This document shows, one piece after another, positions 1 through 11,147 of a stretch of DNA of 64,000 nucleotides (the first letter of the stretch is position 1; the number at the start of each line of letters is the position of its first letter). Location of the stretch: assembly GCA_019925795.1 (NCBI GenBank), contig CM034312.1:83951528-84015527 (forward strand), read 5' to 3'. Position numbers and translations under genes: made by a program. The notes under the pieces are model-generated. The model made no database searches. It saw only the letters and a program-made list of their open reading frames with translations, and was not told the DNA's origin. Source of the stretch: Dendrobium chrysotoxum (taxonomy: Eukaryota > Streptophyta > Magnoliopsida > Asparagales > Orchidaceae).

Positions 1-200
1 TCCAGCCTTTTCATATACATGCTCATTTCGTATCTTGTCTCTAAGAGTAAAGCCACTCATCCACATGAGCATCCTCATCTCTGCAACACTTAACTTAATA
101 TTATGCTTCTCTTTTAATGGCCAACATTAAATTAATTTCTCTATAATTTGCACAAGCTTGTGCATCACCTTTATTCTTAAAAGTAGGAATCAAGACTCAT
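1..200 (-). mobile_element. RTE-type LINE 3' fragment (left part of a split copy)
   Basis: Bases 1-127 match the C-terminal end of the LINE seen again at 16000-16100 and 37290-37410. Bases 128-200 match a different, more upstream part of the same LINE (compare 16930-17000), so the reverse transcriptase core between them has been deleted. The copy is cut at base 200 by element A and resumes at 9090. It lies on the minus strand, and no open frame of useful length survives. Confidence 0.8.
196..200. repeat. Target site duplication of element A, left copy (CTCAT)
   Basis: CTCAT sits immediately before the TG start of the left LTR and is repeated exactly after the CA end of the right LTR at 9090-9094. 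The interrupted LINE reads through this site in other copies (for example 16985-17010), which supports a 5-bp duplication at insertion. Confidence 0.85.
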
Positions 201-565
201 TGATGCAGGACTACAATGTTTAGAAGTAAATTGCACAATTATTTGAAATAAATAATTAGAATTATAACATTAGCAATCCAAAACATCAACAAAAATAAGA
301 GAGGGGTGCCTACGTTTAGGTCAAACTACTTGCTAAAATAAATGGACAAGTAAATAACTTAGGAAATCAACAACGTGTAAAGTAGTAGGCGTTCAATCAA
401 CATCCCTAAGTTAACAGTAAGATAAGAAGCAAATGAAGACGCACTCAAATCCTACGTTTACTAAGCTTTAGCATTTTAAGCGGGCTTAATCCTTTGCAAC
501 TCCGTCATCACCTATAAGGTTAGTGAATAGAAAAAGATAATTGAAAAGGGAGAAGAAGTTCACCC

Positions 566-898
566 TTATTGTGATTCGGGAGAAACACGCCTCCAGATTT
601 TATCCACTTGCTTGAGAATAGAGCCGGTGATGATATTTAGGATGTGAGCGATGTAACCTTCAACGGAATGCGGAGAGGTAGTACGAGCGGTGGCGAAAGT
701 TGGACTTCCGGTGATGATCCAATGTCCCTTTGACCTTTGTTCATCGATCACGTCAACCAAGGTAATTTGAATGCGATCAACGTACTCTTCAATGGTGTTA
801 TCGAAATCGAAACCCACGTCAAAGAAAGGAGACCGGAAGATGTCAACTTGACCTTGATTGTCATGCACCAATCCGTAGTTCCATTCGGGGATCTCCAT
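566..898 (-). CDS. LTR-borne conserved small ORF (110 aa), 3' LTR copy of element A
   Basis: This is a sense-strand ORF of 110 codons wholly inside the LTR, about two thirds of the way along it. It has no recognised domain. The core motif is RSPFFD, then a D-x-DN turn, then EEYVD-x-I at residues 22-43. The acidic N-terminal half contrasts with a Ser/Thr/Ile-rich C-terminal half. The other LTR carries the same ORF (7539-7871) with a few substitutions and no stop. The different chromovirus at 59361 carries a homologue (59652-59951) with 23 of the first 43 residues identical and no gaps. In the 5' LTR it would lie in R-U5, and so upstream of gag on the transcript. Its function is unknown. A non-coding explanation (a conserved RNA element) is possible but fits the protein-level conservation less well. 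Confidence 0.6.
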   Translation of the reverse strand: MEIPEWNYGLVHDNQGQVDIFRSPFFDVGFDFDNTIEEYVDRIQITLVDVIDEQRSKGHWIITGSPTFATARTTSPHSVEGYIAHILNIITGSILKQVDKIWRRVSPESQ

Positions 899-1519
899 TC
901 ATGGTGATGGGAGGAGAGATGAGTTGTTGGAAATACTTCTTTGCTGCCCTTGTTGCTTCTTCTCAAAGAGATTGAGGTTTTCCTTGAGAATCAAGTGGAG
1001 AAAGAGTAGGGGAGGTGGCCGTCCAAGGTAGGGGAGGGGGAGAGAGATTTTGTGGAATTAGGGTTAGGGTTTGGGGAAGGGGAAAAGGGTTTTAGGAAAA
1101 GTCTGAGATTAATTTCAGAATTTCTCATTAGGGAAAAGAGAGGGAAATAGTTCGAATTCCAAATTATTCCACTAAGGTAGGAGTGGCGGTTAGGGAGAGA
1201 TTAATGGGAATTTAAGAGATGATGAGGAGTAATTGGAGAGAGAGGGGAGGGGTTATGGTGGCCGGCCATATAGGGGTAGGAGAGAGAGGGGATTTAATTA
1301 GGTAGGTGGGCCCCCAAGATTAATTATTTAATTTAAATCAAATCTGAACTTTAATTCTGATTTTATTTAAATAGGGAAGTTTCCTAATTTAAGTCCAAGC
1401 ATTAAGAAAGTATTTGAATTCCAATTTTTAATTGAAATCTAAGTTGGAAACTTTCCTAATTGAATAGAACTTATTTTAGGAAGGTAATTAAGCCCCTTTT
1501 GGAATTTGAATTTCAAATT

Positions 1520-1720
1520 GGGGCACACATGACCGGCGGGTGGGCTTGGAAAGGAGAGGGGAGGGGGCGGGATGGGGAGTTGGCCGTTGGCCTTGAAGAG
1601 GAGACCGGCGGTTTGGGTAGCAGGGGGAGGCCGGCGGGTGGAACCTGCAGGGGGGCGCCGGTTTGGGGAGTTGGGGATTGGTGTGGGGAAATAGGGAGGT
1701 AGAGAGGGTAAGGGGGAAGG
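1520..1720 (+). other. G-rich tract in the LTR, possible G-quadruplex cluster
   Basis: There are many runs of three to six G on the + strand, for example around 1556-1580 and 1620-1720. The tract is repeated in the partner LTR (8505-8705) and has a counterpart in the element C LTR (60480-60720). The transcribed strand sense is C-rich. Proline-rich ORFs called here on the minus strand look like a by-product of base composition. Confidence 0.5.
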
Positions 1721-2024
1721 GAAGAAAGTTGAAGAACCGCGAACCTTGGATTCCTCCAAAAGTTGGCTGGTGTTGCTTTGCCCACCTAGGGTTTCTCCTC
1801 ACATGAACTCGCTAAGATATCAAAGCACAAAATCTGAAATTGTATTCATCATTCATTCATTAAACTTAAAAGATACATCAAAGTGCATTAAATAGTTTCA
1901 AATAACGGACTCAAACAAAAGACAATTATGCCCTCCGGGCTAACAAGCAACCACCCTTAAGCAAGGGTAAGACGGAAAAGAAATAACATAACACTAATGA
2001 AAGAAAATAAAGACATGAAATGAC

Positions 2025-2558
2025 TCAAAAATATGACTCGATCGTGGCCGTAGATCGACGGCCACGTCTCCGATAAACTTTCCATGTAGTGATGTCCTCA
2101 TCATTCTCCCGGGGTGGAAGAAAGCTCGACTCCGTCGAGTAAGTATCTCTGGTACTATCATAGATTTTCAATGCATCAGGGTCCGTCTGTTATAGCTCCT
2201 CACGATCCAATCAAGTATCCTCTGACTCGGGTTTGCCTCTCCACCTGATCAAGTACCTTCGTCGTCCACCTTCCTTTGTAGAGATGATTTCATCGCTCAG
2301 GATCGTGTCTACTTTTTCTGCCATGGGTGATTTAGGAATATCTGGGAGTGAAGGTAGGTTAGGGATCTCACAAGGTGGGGTCACACAAGGCTGTTGTATG
2401 AGTGGATTTGGCGGATTGAAATCCGGACCTTTATATGCCACTAGATCTTCTATGTTAAAAGAGGGATTGATGTTGAACTCATCAGGAAGATCTACCACAT
2501 AAGCATTATCATTAATTTTCCTAATTATTTTGAATGGTCTAGCACTCTTAGCATGCAA
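2025..2558 (-). pseudogene. Element A pol C-terminus with chromodomain
   Basis: The frame opens after a short break from the integrase. It carries the integrase C-terminal motif (PFKIIRKINDNAY) and then a chromodomain-like segment (RRRYLIRWRGKPESEDTWI). It continues through PRENDEDIT to a stop at 2025-2027. Chromodomains at the end of integrase are thought to guide insertion to particular histone marks in chromoviruses. The last 25 codons or so lie inside the 3' LTR. A frame interruption lies near 2211, so one unbroken protein is not encoded. Confidence 0.8.
2101..2112 (-). promoter_or_regulatory. Polypurine tract candidate of element A
   Basis: On the minus strand the bases next to the 3' LTR read CCGGGAGAATGA, a short purine-rich tract in the position expected for plus-strand priming. 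The same tract adjoins the element C LTR at 61091. The assignment rests mainly on position. Confidence 0.5.
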
Positions 2559-3894
2559 TTTCTTAACTGTTCCTTATGGGAACCGTTCCGGACGAATCCG
2601 CACCATCACGGAGTCACCAAACTCAAAAGTTTTAAATTTTTGTTTCAGATTAGCATGTAATTTATAATTAGTATTGTTCTTTTCAATTTGTCGTGCAATT
2701 TTCTTATGAAGCTCATGCATATGCGATGCAAATGATGATGCAGACTCAGAAATCCTATACCTAGAACACATAGGAATGAGATCTGATGGTTGCTTAGGCT
2801 TGAACCCATACACAATCTCGGAAGGGCTTAGGCCAGTGGTTCGATTCACAAAATTATTATAAGCAAACTCAGCAGTGAGTAGAACTGAATCCCAATTCTT
2901 AACCTGCTCACCAACCAGAGACCGTAACAGATTTCCTAAGCTCCTATTAACTACCTCGGTCTGACCATCAGTATGTGGATGAAAGGCTGTAGAGAATTGC
3001 AATTTAGTGCCCAACTTCATCCAAAGGGTCTTCCAAAAATAACTAGTGAATTTAACATCCCTGTCTGATACGATGGTCTTGGGTTAGACCATGTAGATGG
3101 ACAACCTCATTGAAATAAAGCTTGGCAATGTGGGAGGCGTCGGATGTTTTGGAGCAAGGTATGAAATGAGCCATTTTGGAAAATCTATCTTCTACAACAC
3201 ATATGGCATCATTTCTACGGTGTGTGTTGGGCAGGCCTAAAATGATATCCATACTAACATCCTGCCAAGGACAATTAGGGACAGGCAACGGAGTGTAAAG
3301 GCCAGTGTTCTGCTTACGCTGTTTGGCTAATTGACAAGTGTGACACCGGCTGACCATCCTACCAACATCTCTCTTCAGGCTGGGCCAAAAGAAATGATAC
3401 TCCACGGCTTCTATTGTTTTATCCCGTCCGAAGTGCCCAGCGAGGCCTCCGGCATGGAGTTCCCAGACAAAAAAGTCCCTAAGGGAGGTGCTAGGGATGC
3501 AAAGCTTTTGAGCTTTGAAAAGGTAACCATCCTCCAGAAGGAAATCGTCCACAAGGCGCGTGCTGTCTGTAGACAAGAGAGAGTAGGTATCTTTGAAGTC
3601 GGGGCAGTCCAAATAGTCCCTCTTTATTTGGTCAAAACCCACAACTTCAGCTCTCATCTCAGTGGTAGCCATCATGCGACGACTGAGAGTATCAACAGCT
3701 TTATTCTCAACTCCCGCCTTGTGTCTAAGGGTATACGTGTACTCCTGAAGGAACTTTACCCAACGACCGTGGCGGGCATTCAACTTCTTTTGGGAGTTGA
3801 TGTAACGCAGAGCCTCGTGATCCAAGAAGATGACGAACTCTTGCGGGAGCAAGTAGTGTCGCCAATAGTGGAGGGATTGGATCACAGCGTACAA
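2559..3894 (-). pseudogene. Element A RNase H end and integrase
   Basis: The frame 3894-3052 begins in the RNase H tail (SDHEALRY-like, here with LDHEALRY, then the ADALSRR-type end as VDTLSRR). It continues into the HHCC zinc-binding domain of integrase (HAGGLAGHFG through CHTCQLAKQ) and the start of the DDE core (VSMDIILGLP, VVEDRFSKMAHF). A frameshift near 3050 moves the rest to 3020-2574, where HTDGQTEVVNRSLGN and the FAYNN region follow. The product would cut target DNA and join retrotransposon ends. The frameshift removes activity from this copy. Confidence 0.85.
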
Positions 3895-4959
3895 CTCTTT
3901 GTCATAAGTAGAATATCGATGCCGAATGCCATTCAGCTTCTCGCTGAATCAAGCTACTGGGTGACCTTACTGGGAGAGGACTCCTCCAATTCCGACCCCC
4001 GAAGCATCGCAGGTTACTTCGAAGACTTTGGAGAAATCAGGAAGTCTCATCACTGGGGCTTCCACCATTTTTTTTTAATTTCATCAAAAGCTCTGGTGGA
4101 GGCCGGGGTCCAGTGGAAATCACCCTTCTTAAGACAGTCAGTGATAGGAGATACAATAGTACTGAAATTTTAGATAAATCTCCTATAAAAGGTGGCCAAT
4201 CCGGGGAAGCTACGGACTTCCCGGATGTTCTGAGGAAGAGGCCACTCAACTATGGCTTTCACCTTCTCAGGGTTAGCCGAAACCCCTTGAACGGACACGA
4301 TTAAACCCAAAAAGATGACTTGATCTACAAGGAAAGTACACTTCTTTGGGTTCGCAGAAAGCTGTTCTCTCCTTAAGACCGAGCAGACTTGTCTTAAGTG
4401 GTCCATGTGTTGTTCAACAGAATGACTATAGATAAGAATGTCATCAAAGTAGACAACGACAAACTTACCCATAAAGGGCATAACACCTGGGTCATGACTC
4501 TCATAAAAGTGCTCGGGGCATTATTCAACCCGAAAGACATGACCAACCACTCGTAAAGACCATCCTTGGTCTTGAAAGCAGTCTTCCACTCATCACCGGG
4601 TTGGATTCAGATCTGGTGGTATCCACTCTTGAGATCGATCTTGGAGAATAGAGTGGCACCCGTCGTCATATCGAGATATCGTCCAATCTCGGAATAGGGA
4701 AATGATATTTGACGGTGATTTTGTTGATAGGACGACTATCAACGCACATTCTCCAAGATCCGCCCTTCTTAGGAGTGAGAAGGGCGGGCACCGCACAGGG
4801 GCTAAGACTTTCCTTAATAAAACCTCGCTGCAGTAACTCGTCTACCTGCTTCTTGAGTTCAGCATGTTCCGAGGGTTTCATGCGATAGTGTGGCAGGTTA
4901 GGGAGGGAGGCTCCAGGGACTAAGTCTATAGCGTGCTGAATGTCTCTAAGTGGAGGTAA
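3895..4959 (-). pseudogene. Element A reverse transcriptase and RNase H start
   Basis: Recognisable pieces lie in three frames. The fingers region is at 4881-4666 (RGFIKESLSPCAVPALLTPKK, then WRMCVDSRPINKITVKY). The catalytic palm is at 4481-4170 with the YFDD box intact in VVVYFDDILIYS. The region joining to RNase H (RSFPGLATFYRRFI, then TDCLKKG) follows. Frameshifts near 4660, 4590 and 4060 separate the pieces. The order and motifs are those of Ty3/gypsy pol. Confidence 0.85.
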
Positions 4960-5626
4960 CTAATCTGGGAGATCATCAGGGAAGACATCAGCAAACTGCC
5001 CTAAGATGGGTTGGACTTCTTGAGGGATAGGATTATCAGATTCAGTGAGAATCTCTCGACCTACTAATGCGTACAGGGGTGCGCCTCGAGTAATCTCAGA
5101 GTCCAGAACTTTGGCGGTGACCAAGTTCAGTCCTTTCTTGGACTTAAGGGGGTGGGATTTGGGATCATCCTTGACCCGGGTTTGTGATGGCAAAAGTTTA
5201 ATCTTTTTACCCGCATGTTTAAACACGCAGTTGTTCGAATGCCCATAAATGTGGACATCATTATCAAAAATACAGGGTCGGCCTAACAGAATTTGTCCAA
5301 CATCCATAATCAGTACATCGCACCACACATTCTCCTTATAAGAGGCAAAGGAGATAGGTACGATACTTCGCTCTTTCACCTCTAAGGCAGTGGAGTTGAA
5401 CCACGCTACCTTAATACGGATTGGGGTGAGGAACGGCAGAAAGACCCAATTTGGACACCATGCTGGAGGAAACAACATTGATACAACTGCCACTATCTAC
5501 GATGACTTTACAGTTTTTATCTTTAATTTTGGTGTAGCTGTGAAAGATCGACGTCCTACGCCAGTCATCGGAGATAATATGGTGTGACAGTGCACATCTC
5601 ACCACGCAGATGGGAGAAGTGTCCAA
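4960..5626 (-). pseudogene. Element A retropepsin (protease) and linker
   Basis: The active-site motif VIVDSGSCINVV lies near 5470-5520 in the frame 5626-5411. The rest of the fold, including DVGQILLGRPC, is in the overlapping frame 5493-4960. A single frameshift near 5450 splits the domain. The linker ends QFADVFPDDLPD, the usual lead into reverse transcriptase in this group. Confidence 0.8.
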
Positions 5627-5688
5627 CTTCTGAAGGCAGTGGAGGACAGCGGTGGCATCGTCCTCCTCGAAGAAATCGCCTTCATCTT

Positions 5689-6810
5689 TTACTTGATGGA
5701 CCTGATCAACCTCGGGCTCAAGATCCTCATCAGTAACCTCCTTAATGATGGAGACTTTGTAGGGACTGGAGCACTGAGAAACGATATGCCCATACCCCTG
5801 GCATCGAAAGCACTTGGTCCCGGGACTGGACCGAGGGTTATCCGGAGTGGGAGGTTTGTTTCTAAAATCAGGTTGGGGGGTGGGTGACCCGTAGGTGGTC
5901 GGGTCACACTCCCAGGAGTGGGTCGTGCAGTAGTAGAGTGAGGAGTGGCACTACTGGAAGGTCTGTAGGAGGGTCTAGAATCATGTGAACGGCTCGGGTG
6001 CTGGGAACGGGTCTCCTCTAAATCTAGCATTAAACTGTAGGCGTTTTCCAGGGTACTAACGTTCCGGGCAAATAACTCGTTGCGAAGATCCTCTCGCAAC
6101 CCGGTACGAAACATAGACAAAATCTGGGCAGGGGTGGTAGAGGTCTCCCCTTTGCATCGAATCAAGTAATCATCGAAGGAGGTGATGTACTCTTTGACAG
6201 GTTTATTTCCCTGGGTCAGCCTATTCCATCTATTCAACAACCTAGGGAAGTACGAGGGGGGCAAGTACTTCTGCTTAAGTTCATGCTTGATAGAAGGCCA
6301 ATCAGTGATGGGGTAATCGTTCCTGGCTTCTCTAAGACTCTCTAAGTTTGACCAAAACTGGCTCGCCCTACCCGTCAGTTTCATCTCCGCAAAACTAACC
6401 TTCCTCGCCTCAGAGATATTGTACCACTTAAAAAAGCTGTCCATACCTTTGACCCAATCCAAGAAGAGCTGGGGATCGAGTGTGCCATCAAAGGTAGGGG
6501 CATCAACTTTAATGTTTTTCATAAGTGGTATATCAGGATCATGACGAGGGTCATGTCCATAGTGTGGAGCTCGATGATTGGCACGATTTTGCCTCTCATC
6601 TAGGTAAGTGTCATCCCCATATATAGATGGTGGTCTAGAAGGGGTGTAGGGAATAGGATGCTCTCGTGCACGCTCAAGTGTATCAAATCGTTCAGTAGCT
6701 TCCCTACGGAGTTCGGCTAGGTCAGCTTGATTTTCTTTGAGTTGCTGGCTAATGTTGTTCATTTGACCTACCAGTAGGTCTAACGTCCTTCCAAGTTGTT
6801 CCGGGTCCAT
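5689..6810 (-). pseudogene. Element A gag
   Basis: The ORF starts MDPEQLGRTLDLLVGQMNN and has a coiled-coil-like N-terminus. The Ty3-type gag capsid domain follows (FDGTLDPQLFLDWVKGMD through FARNVSTLENAYSL). A Ser/Pro/Thr-rich linker comes next. The CCHC zinc knuckle (CFRCQGYGHIVSQC, at 5771-5812) is in another frame, so a frameshift near 5880 cuts it off from the capsid part. The tail of the ORF after that point is not real gag. Confidence 0.85.
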
Positions 6811-7155
6811 GGCTAGACACTAGGGGACACTTAGGGTTGAATTGGAATAGGGGACAACACCTAAATGTAATGAAAAACTTCCTAAAATGACACTAAATGA
6901 TGCAGAAATTACTTGGACATCAAACTACAAAGAGGGGCTAAGCAACCTAGACAATTAGTGAGGCGGCTAGGTTAAGGACAGCACTAAAACAATTGATAAA
7001 CAAGCTTAACAACCTCTAGATGTGTGCAGGAATGCAGTGGACAGCAAGCATAAAATGTGGTTAAACTATTTTAAATGATAGCATGCATGTAACAAAGTAG
7101 AAACTAGTTAAAACAACTCCTAGGATGACGTCTAGCATGCAAAACTAGAGCAAAT

Positions 7156-7170
7156 CATGCTCTGATACCA
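7156..7170 (-). promoter_or_regulatory. Primer binding site, tRNA-iMet type
   Basis: The minus strand reads TGGTATCAGAGCATG just inside the 5' LTR, two bases from its edge. This matches the 3' end of plant initiator methionine tRNA, the usual primer for Ty3/gypsy chromoviruses, and it fixes the element's direction as minus. Confidence 0.9.
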
Positions 7171-7172
7171 GA

Positions 7173-9089
7173 TGATGCATGACTACAATGTTTAGAAGTA
7201 AATTGCACGATTATTTGAAATAAACAATTAGAATTATAACGTTAGCAATCCAAAACGTCAACAAAAATAAGAGAGGGATGCCTACGTTTAGGCCAAACTA
7301 CTTGTTAAAATAAATGGACAAGTAAATAACTTAGGAAATCAACAACGTGCAAAGTAGTAGGCGTTCAATCGACATTCCTAACTTAACAATAAGATAAGAA
7401 GCAAATGAAGACGCACTCAAATCCTACGTTTTACTAAGCTTTAGCATTTTAAGTGGGCTTAATCCTTTGCAACTCCGTCATCACCTACAAGATTAGTGAA
7501 TAGAGAAAGATAATTGAAAAGGGAGAAGAAGTTCACCCTTATTGTGATTCGGGAGAAACACGCCTCCGGATTTTATCCACTTGCTTGAGAATAGAGCCGG
7601 TGATGATATTTAGGATGTGAACGATGTAACCTTCAACGGAATGCGGAGAGGTAGTAGGAGCGGTGGCGAAAGTTGGACTTCCGGTGATGATCCAATGTCC
7701 CTTTGACCTTTGTTCGTCGATCACGTCAACCAAGGTAATTTGAATGCGATCAACGTACTCTTCAATGGTGTTATCGAAATCGAAACCCACGTCAAAGAAA
7801 GGAGACCGGAAGATGTGGACTTGACCTTGATTGTCATGCACCAATCCATAGTTCCATTCGGGGATCTCCATTCATGGTGATGGGAGGGGAGATGAGTTGT
7901 TGGAAATACTTCTTTGCTGCCCTTGTTGCTTCTTCTCAAAGAGATTGAGGTTTTCCTTGAGAATCAAGTGGAGAAGGAGTAGGGGAGGTGGCCGTCCAAG
8001 GTAGGGGAGGGGGAGAGAAAATTGGTTCAGATTTTGTGGAATTAGGGTTAGGGTTTGGGGAAGGGGAAACGAGTTTTAGGAAAAGTCTGAAATTAATTTC
8101 AGAATTTCTCCTTAGGGAAAAGAGAGGGAAATAGTTTGAATTCCAAATTATTCCACTAAGGTAGGAGTGGCGGTTAGGGAGAGATTAATGGAAATTTAAG
8201 AGGTGATGAGGAGTAATTGGAGAGAGAGGGGAGGGGTTAAGGTGGCCGTCCATATAGGGGTAGGGGAGAGAGGGGATTTAATTAGATAGGTGGGCCCCCA
8301 AGATTAATTATTTGATTTAAATCAAATCTGAACTTTAATTCTGATTTTATTTAAATAGGGAAGTTTCCTAATTTAAGTCCAAGCATTAAGAAAGTATTTG
8401 AATTCCAATTTTTAATTGAAATCCAAGTTGGAAACTTTCCTAATTGAATAGAACTTATTTTAGGAAGGTAATTAAGCCCCTTTTGGAATTTGAATTTCAA
8501 ATTGGGGTACCCATGGTCGGCGGGTGGGCTTGGAAAGGAGAGGGGAGGCGGCGGGATGGGGAGTTGGCTATTGGCCTTGAAGAGGAGGCCGGCGGTTTGG
8601 GTAGCATGGGGAGGCCGGCGGGTGGAACCTGCAGGGGGGCACCGGTTTGGGGAGTTGGGGATTGGTGTGGGGAAATAGGGAGGTAGAGAGGGTAAGGGGG
8701 AAGGGAAGAAAGTTGACGAACCGCGAACCTTGGATTTCTCCAAAAGTTGGCGGGTGGTTCTTTGCCCACCTAGGGTTTCTCCTCACATGAACTCGCTAAG
8801 AGATCAAAGCACAAATTCTAAAATTGTATTGATCATTCATTCATTAAACTTAAAAGATACATCAAAGGGCTTTAAATAGCCTCAAATAACGGGGTCAAAC
8901 AAAAGACAATAATACCCTTTGGGCTAACAAGCAACCATCGTTAAGTAAGGGGTAAAACGGAAAAGACATAACATAACACTAATGAAAGAAAATAAAGACA
9001 TGAAATGACTCAAAAATATGACTCGATCGTGGCCATAAATCGACGGCTACGTCTCCGATAAAACTTTCCATGTAGTGATGTCCACTTCA
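7173..9089 (-). repeat. Element A 5' LTR (1.9 kb)
   Basis: Direct repeat of 201-2100, starting TGATGCATGA and ending CCACTTCA on the + strand, followed by the CTCAT duplication. It carries the same LTR ORF (7539-7871), G-rich tract and copy of the pol end. It should hold the element's promoter, but no TATA box was assigned with confidence. Confidence 0.9.
7539..7871 (-). CDS. LTR-borne conserved small ORF (110 aa), 5' LTR copy of element A
   Basis: Second copy of the ORF at 566-898, same length and start. Substitutions include D to H at residue 19 and R to P near residue 72; no stop or frameshift separates the two copies. By position it would sit in the leader of the full-length transcript, ahead of gag at 6810. 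Whether it is translated is unknown. Confidence 0.6.
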   Translation of the reverse strand: MEIPEWNYGLVHDNQGQVHIFRSPFFDVGFDFDNTIEEYVDRIQITLVDVIDEQRSKGHWIITGSPTFATAPTTSPHSVEGYIVHILNIITGSILKQVDKIRRRVSPESQ

Positions 9090-9094
9090 CTCAT
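9090..9094. repeat. Target site duplication of element A, right copy (CTCAT)
   Basis: Matches 196-200 exactly and resumes the interrupted LINE sequence (CTCATTCTCCACTCATCTG). Confidence 0.85.
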
Positions 9095-10478
9095 TCTCCA
9101 CTCATCTGACATCTTTTTAGTCTTCAAAATAATTTTAAAAAGCTTAGTAAACCAAGAAATTCCTTTATCTCCTAAGCATTTCCACGCCTCTATTGGAATA
9201 TCATTAGGTCTAACAGCTTTTCCACACTTCATTTTCGTTAAAGCCTCTCTAACTTCGGTTTTACTAATACGCCGATAAAAATAAAATCTTTATTTTCATT
9301 TAGAATGTTAAGGTCACTAAAGTCAATCGTATTCTCATAATCTTAATTGAAAAGTTTAGCAAAATATCTAATCCACCTTTGTTAAATATCTTCTTAAAAT
9401 AAAAGTACTTTTTAATTTTCATCATTAATGCACTTTACTTGCACTAAATCCTTACTACTCCTATCTCTTTGTTTGACTAACTTATACATATATCTTTCGC
9501 CCTCCTTATTATCTAATAATTTATGATATTAATCATTAAAAGCTAAAATCTTTGCATTGTATATTGCTTCCTTAGACTCTTTACAAGCCTCTTTATTTCT
9601 TTCCCAATTCTTAGAGTTTTTACATCTAAACCAATTTTTATAACAAATATTCTTATTTTTTTATCTTTTCTTACACATTTTGATTATACTACTAACTATT
9701 TGTACTATTAAGAGGCTTTCCCTTTGATACTCCAAGCATATCTTTTGCAACATTCTTAATATCACTAGCTATTTTTTTCCACATAATATTAGGTTCTCAT
9801 GCACAGACAAAATCTTAAGATCTAAAATCTTAATTTCAAAAATAATTTTGTTGATATTTTTTAAAAGCCCCAATCTAATAATAGAATAACGTTTTATTTT
9901 ATTTTTTATATTCTGCCCATTCATCTTAACGTCCAAAACTAATAAGCAATGTTGGATACATAAACTTTCAGTCGGAATAACTTTATAATCTAAACGATTT
10001 TTTTTTCTTATAAGAAAGTAATCAATCTGAGTTTTGCTATATCCATTCTTATAAGTGATTAGATGTTCATCTATTTTTTAAAATAAGGTATTAGCAATTG
10101 CAAACTCATAAGCTATAGAAAAATTTAGCATGGTCTTGCCACCTTCATTAGTCACTCCAAACCCATAGCCACCATGAATGCTTTTAAAGTCATTTACATC
10201 TCTACCAACATGTCCATTTAAATCTCCTCCAATAATTTTTTTTCTTCAAGAGATATCTTTTATATTAATTCTTCTAAGTCATTCTAAAATTTTAATTTTG
10301 AACCTATATCCAAACCTGCTTAAGGAGCGTAAGCACTTATAATATTAATAATCTTCCCATCAACAATAATCTTTAAAATTATAATTCTATCTACAATTCT
10401 ATTAATTTTTACAACATTATCCTTTAAACTCTTATCTATAATCATATCTACACAATTTCTAATATGACTCTTGCTAGG
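9095..10478 (-). mobile_element. RTE-type LINE, reverse transcriptase start and endonuclease (right part of the split copy)
   Basis: Continues the LINE cut by element A. On the minus strand the left end encodes the RT N-terminal region (MKCGKAVRPNDIPIEAWKCL). The right part encodes an AP-type endonuclease with recognisable pieces GDLNGHVGRDVNDFKS near 10200, TQIDYFLIRKK near 10020 and IINIISAYAP near 10330. Stops and frameshifts are frequent. The endonuclease class matches plant RTE elements often annotated as craniofacial development protein 2-like. Confidence 0.8.
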
Positions 10479-11147
10479 TTAAATCTAATACATCTATTCT
10501 CCTAACCAGGTCATCGGAAGGTTGACATTTTATGTGATCAAACCATCTAAGGTGACTCCCTCAAATGTTATCTTCCACTAAAGTTACTCCAACGTTTTCA
10601 CGTATATACTCATTTCGCATTCTGTCTCTAAAGGTGAAGCCACTTATCCACCTAAGCATCCTCATTTATGTAGCACTTAACTTAATTTTGTGCTTCTCTT
10701 TTAATGGCCAATATTCTGCACCATATAGCATTAGAGGTCTCACCACCATCTTTTAAAATTTTCCCTTAGGTTGAGGGGGACTTTTCTATCACACAACAGG
10801 CCCAATGCTCTCTTTCACTTTAACCATCCAACTTAAATTCTCCTAGTAACATCCCCATCTATTTCGCCATCACTTTAAACAATAGACCCGAGATATCTAA
10901 AATGTGTAATCTTTTTAATGACTTATCACCCAAAGTCACAATCCCCCCACTAGATCTATTACCACTAAAATTACATTCTATGTATTCGATTTTAGATATA
11001 CTCAAATGAAAACCTTTTGACTATTGACCACTATAATTCAAGTTTTACTTCAACTCCTTCTCTGGTCTTATCAACAATAAGAATATCATCAGCTAAAACA
11101 TACGCTAGGGTACATCTTCTTGCAAATGTCTCGTAAGAACATGACAT
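10479..11147 (-). mobile_element. Second RTE LINE fragment (RT C-terminal half)
   Basis: Matches the 3' half of the LINE copies at 15800-16530 and 37180-37850, from the CTAACC..GGTCATCGGAAGG segment to the segment coding the RT active-site region near 11090. It abuts the endonuclease end of the previous copy directly, so two LINE copies lie head to tail. No intact frame remains. Confidence 0.75.

Larger units (their letters stand above)
201..2100 (-). repeat. Element A 3' LTR (1.9 kb)
   Basis: It starts TGATGCAGGA and ends GATGTCCTCA on the + strand, and pairs with 7173-9089. In the sense (minus) direction it begins with the last part of pol (stop at 2025-2027). It then runs through a C-rich stretch (G-rich on +, about 1520-1720) and a 110-codon sense ORF (898-566). 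Confidence 0.9.
201..9089 (-). mobile_element. Element A: full-length Ty3/gypsy chromovirus LTR retrotransposon
   Basis: Two direct LTRs (201-2100 and 7173-9089) flank an internal region holding, in minus-strand order, a tRNA-iMet primer site, gag, protease, reverse transcriptase, RNase H, integrase and a chromodomain. The element is bounded by the 5-bp duplication CTCAT and sits inside an RTE LINE. The LTRs differ by few substitutions and small indels by eye, which suggests a fairly recent insertion. Even so, gag and pol are broken by several frameshifts, so it is not autonomous now. The chromodomain at the end of pol places it among the chromoviruses; the exact lineage is not assigned. Confidence 0.93.

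Noticed and set aside
1439..1802. Proline-rich ORFs on the minus strand in the LTR of element A (also 8351-8786)
   Set aside because: Several overlapping frames are open because of the G-rich tract; unlike the RSPFFD ORF they do not keep sequence in element C.
3331..4173. 280-codon + strand ORF
   Set aside because: It is the antisense shadow of integrase and RNase H of element A.
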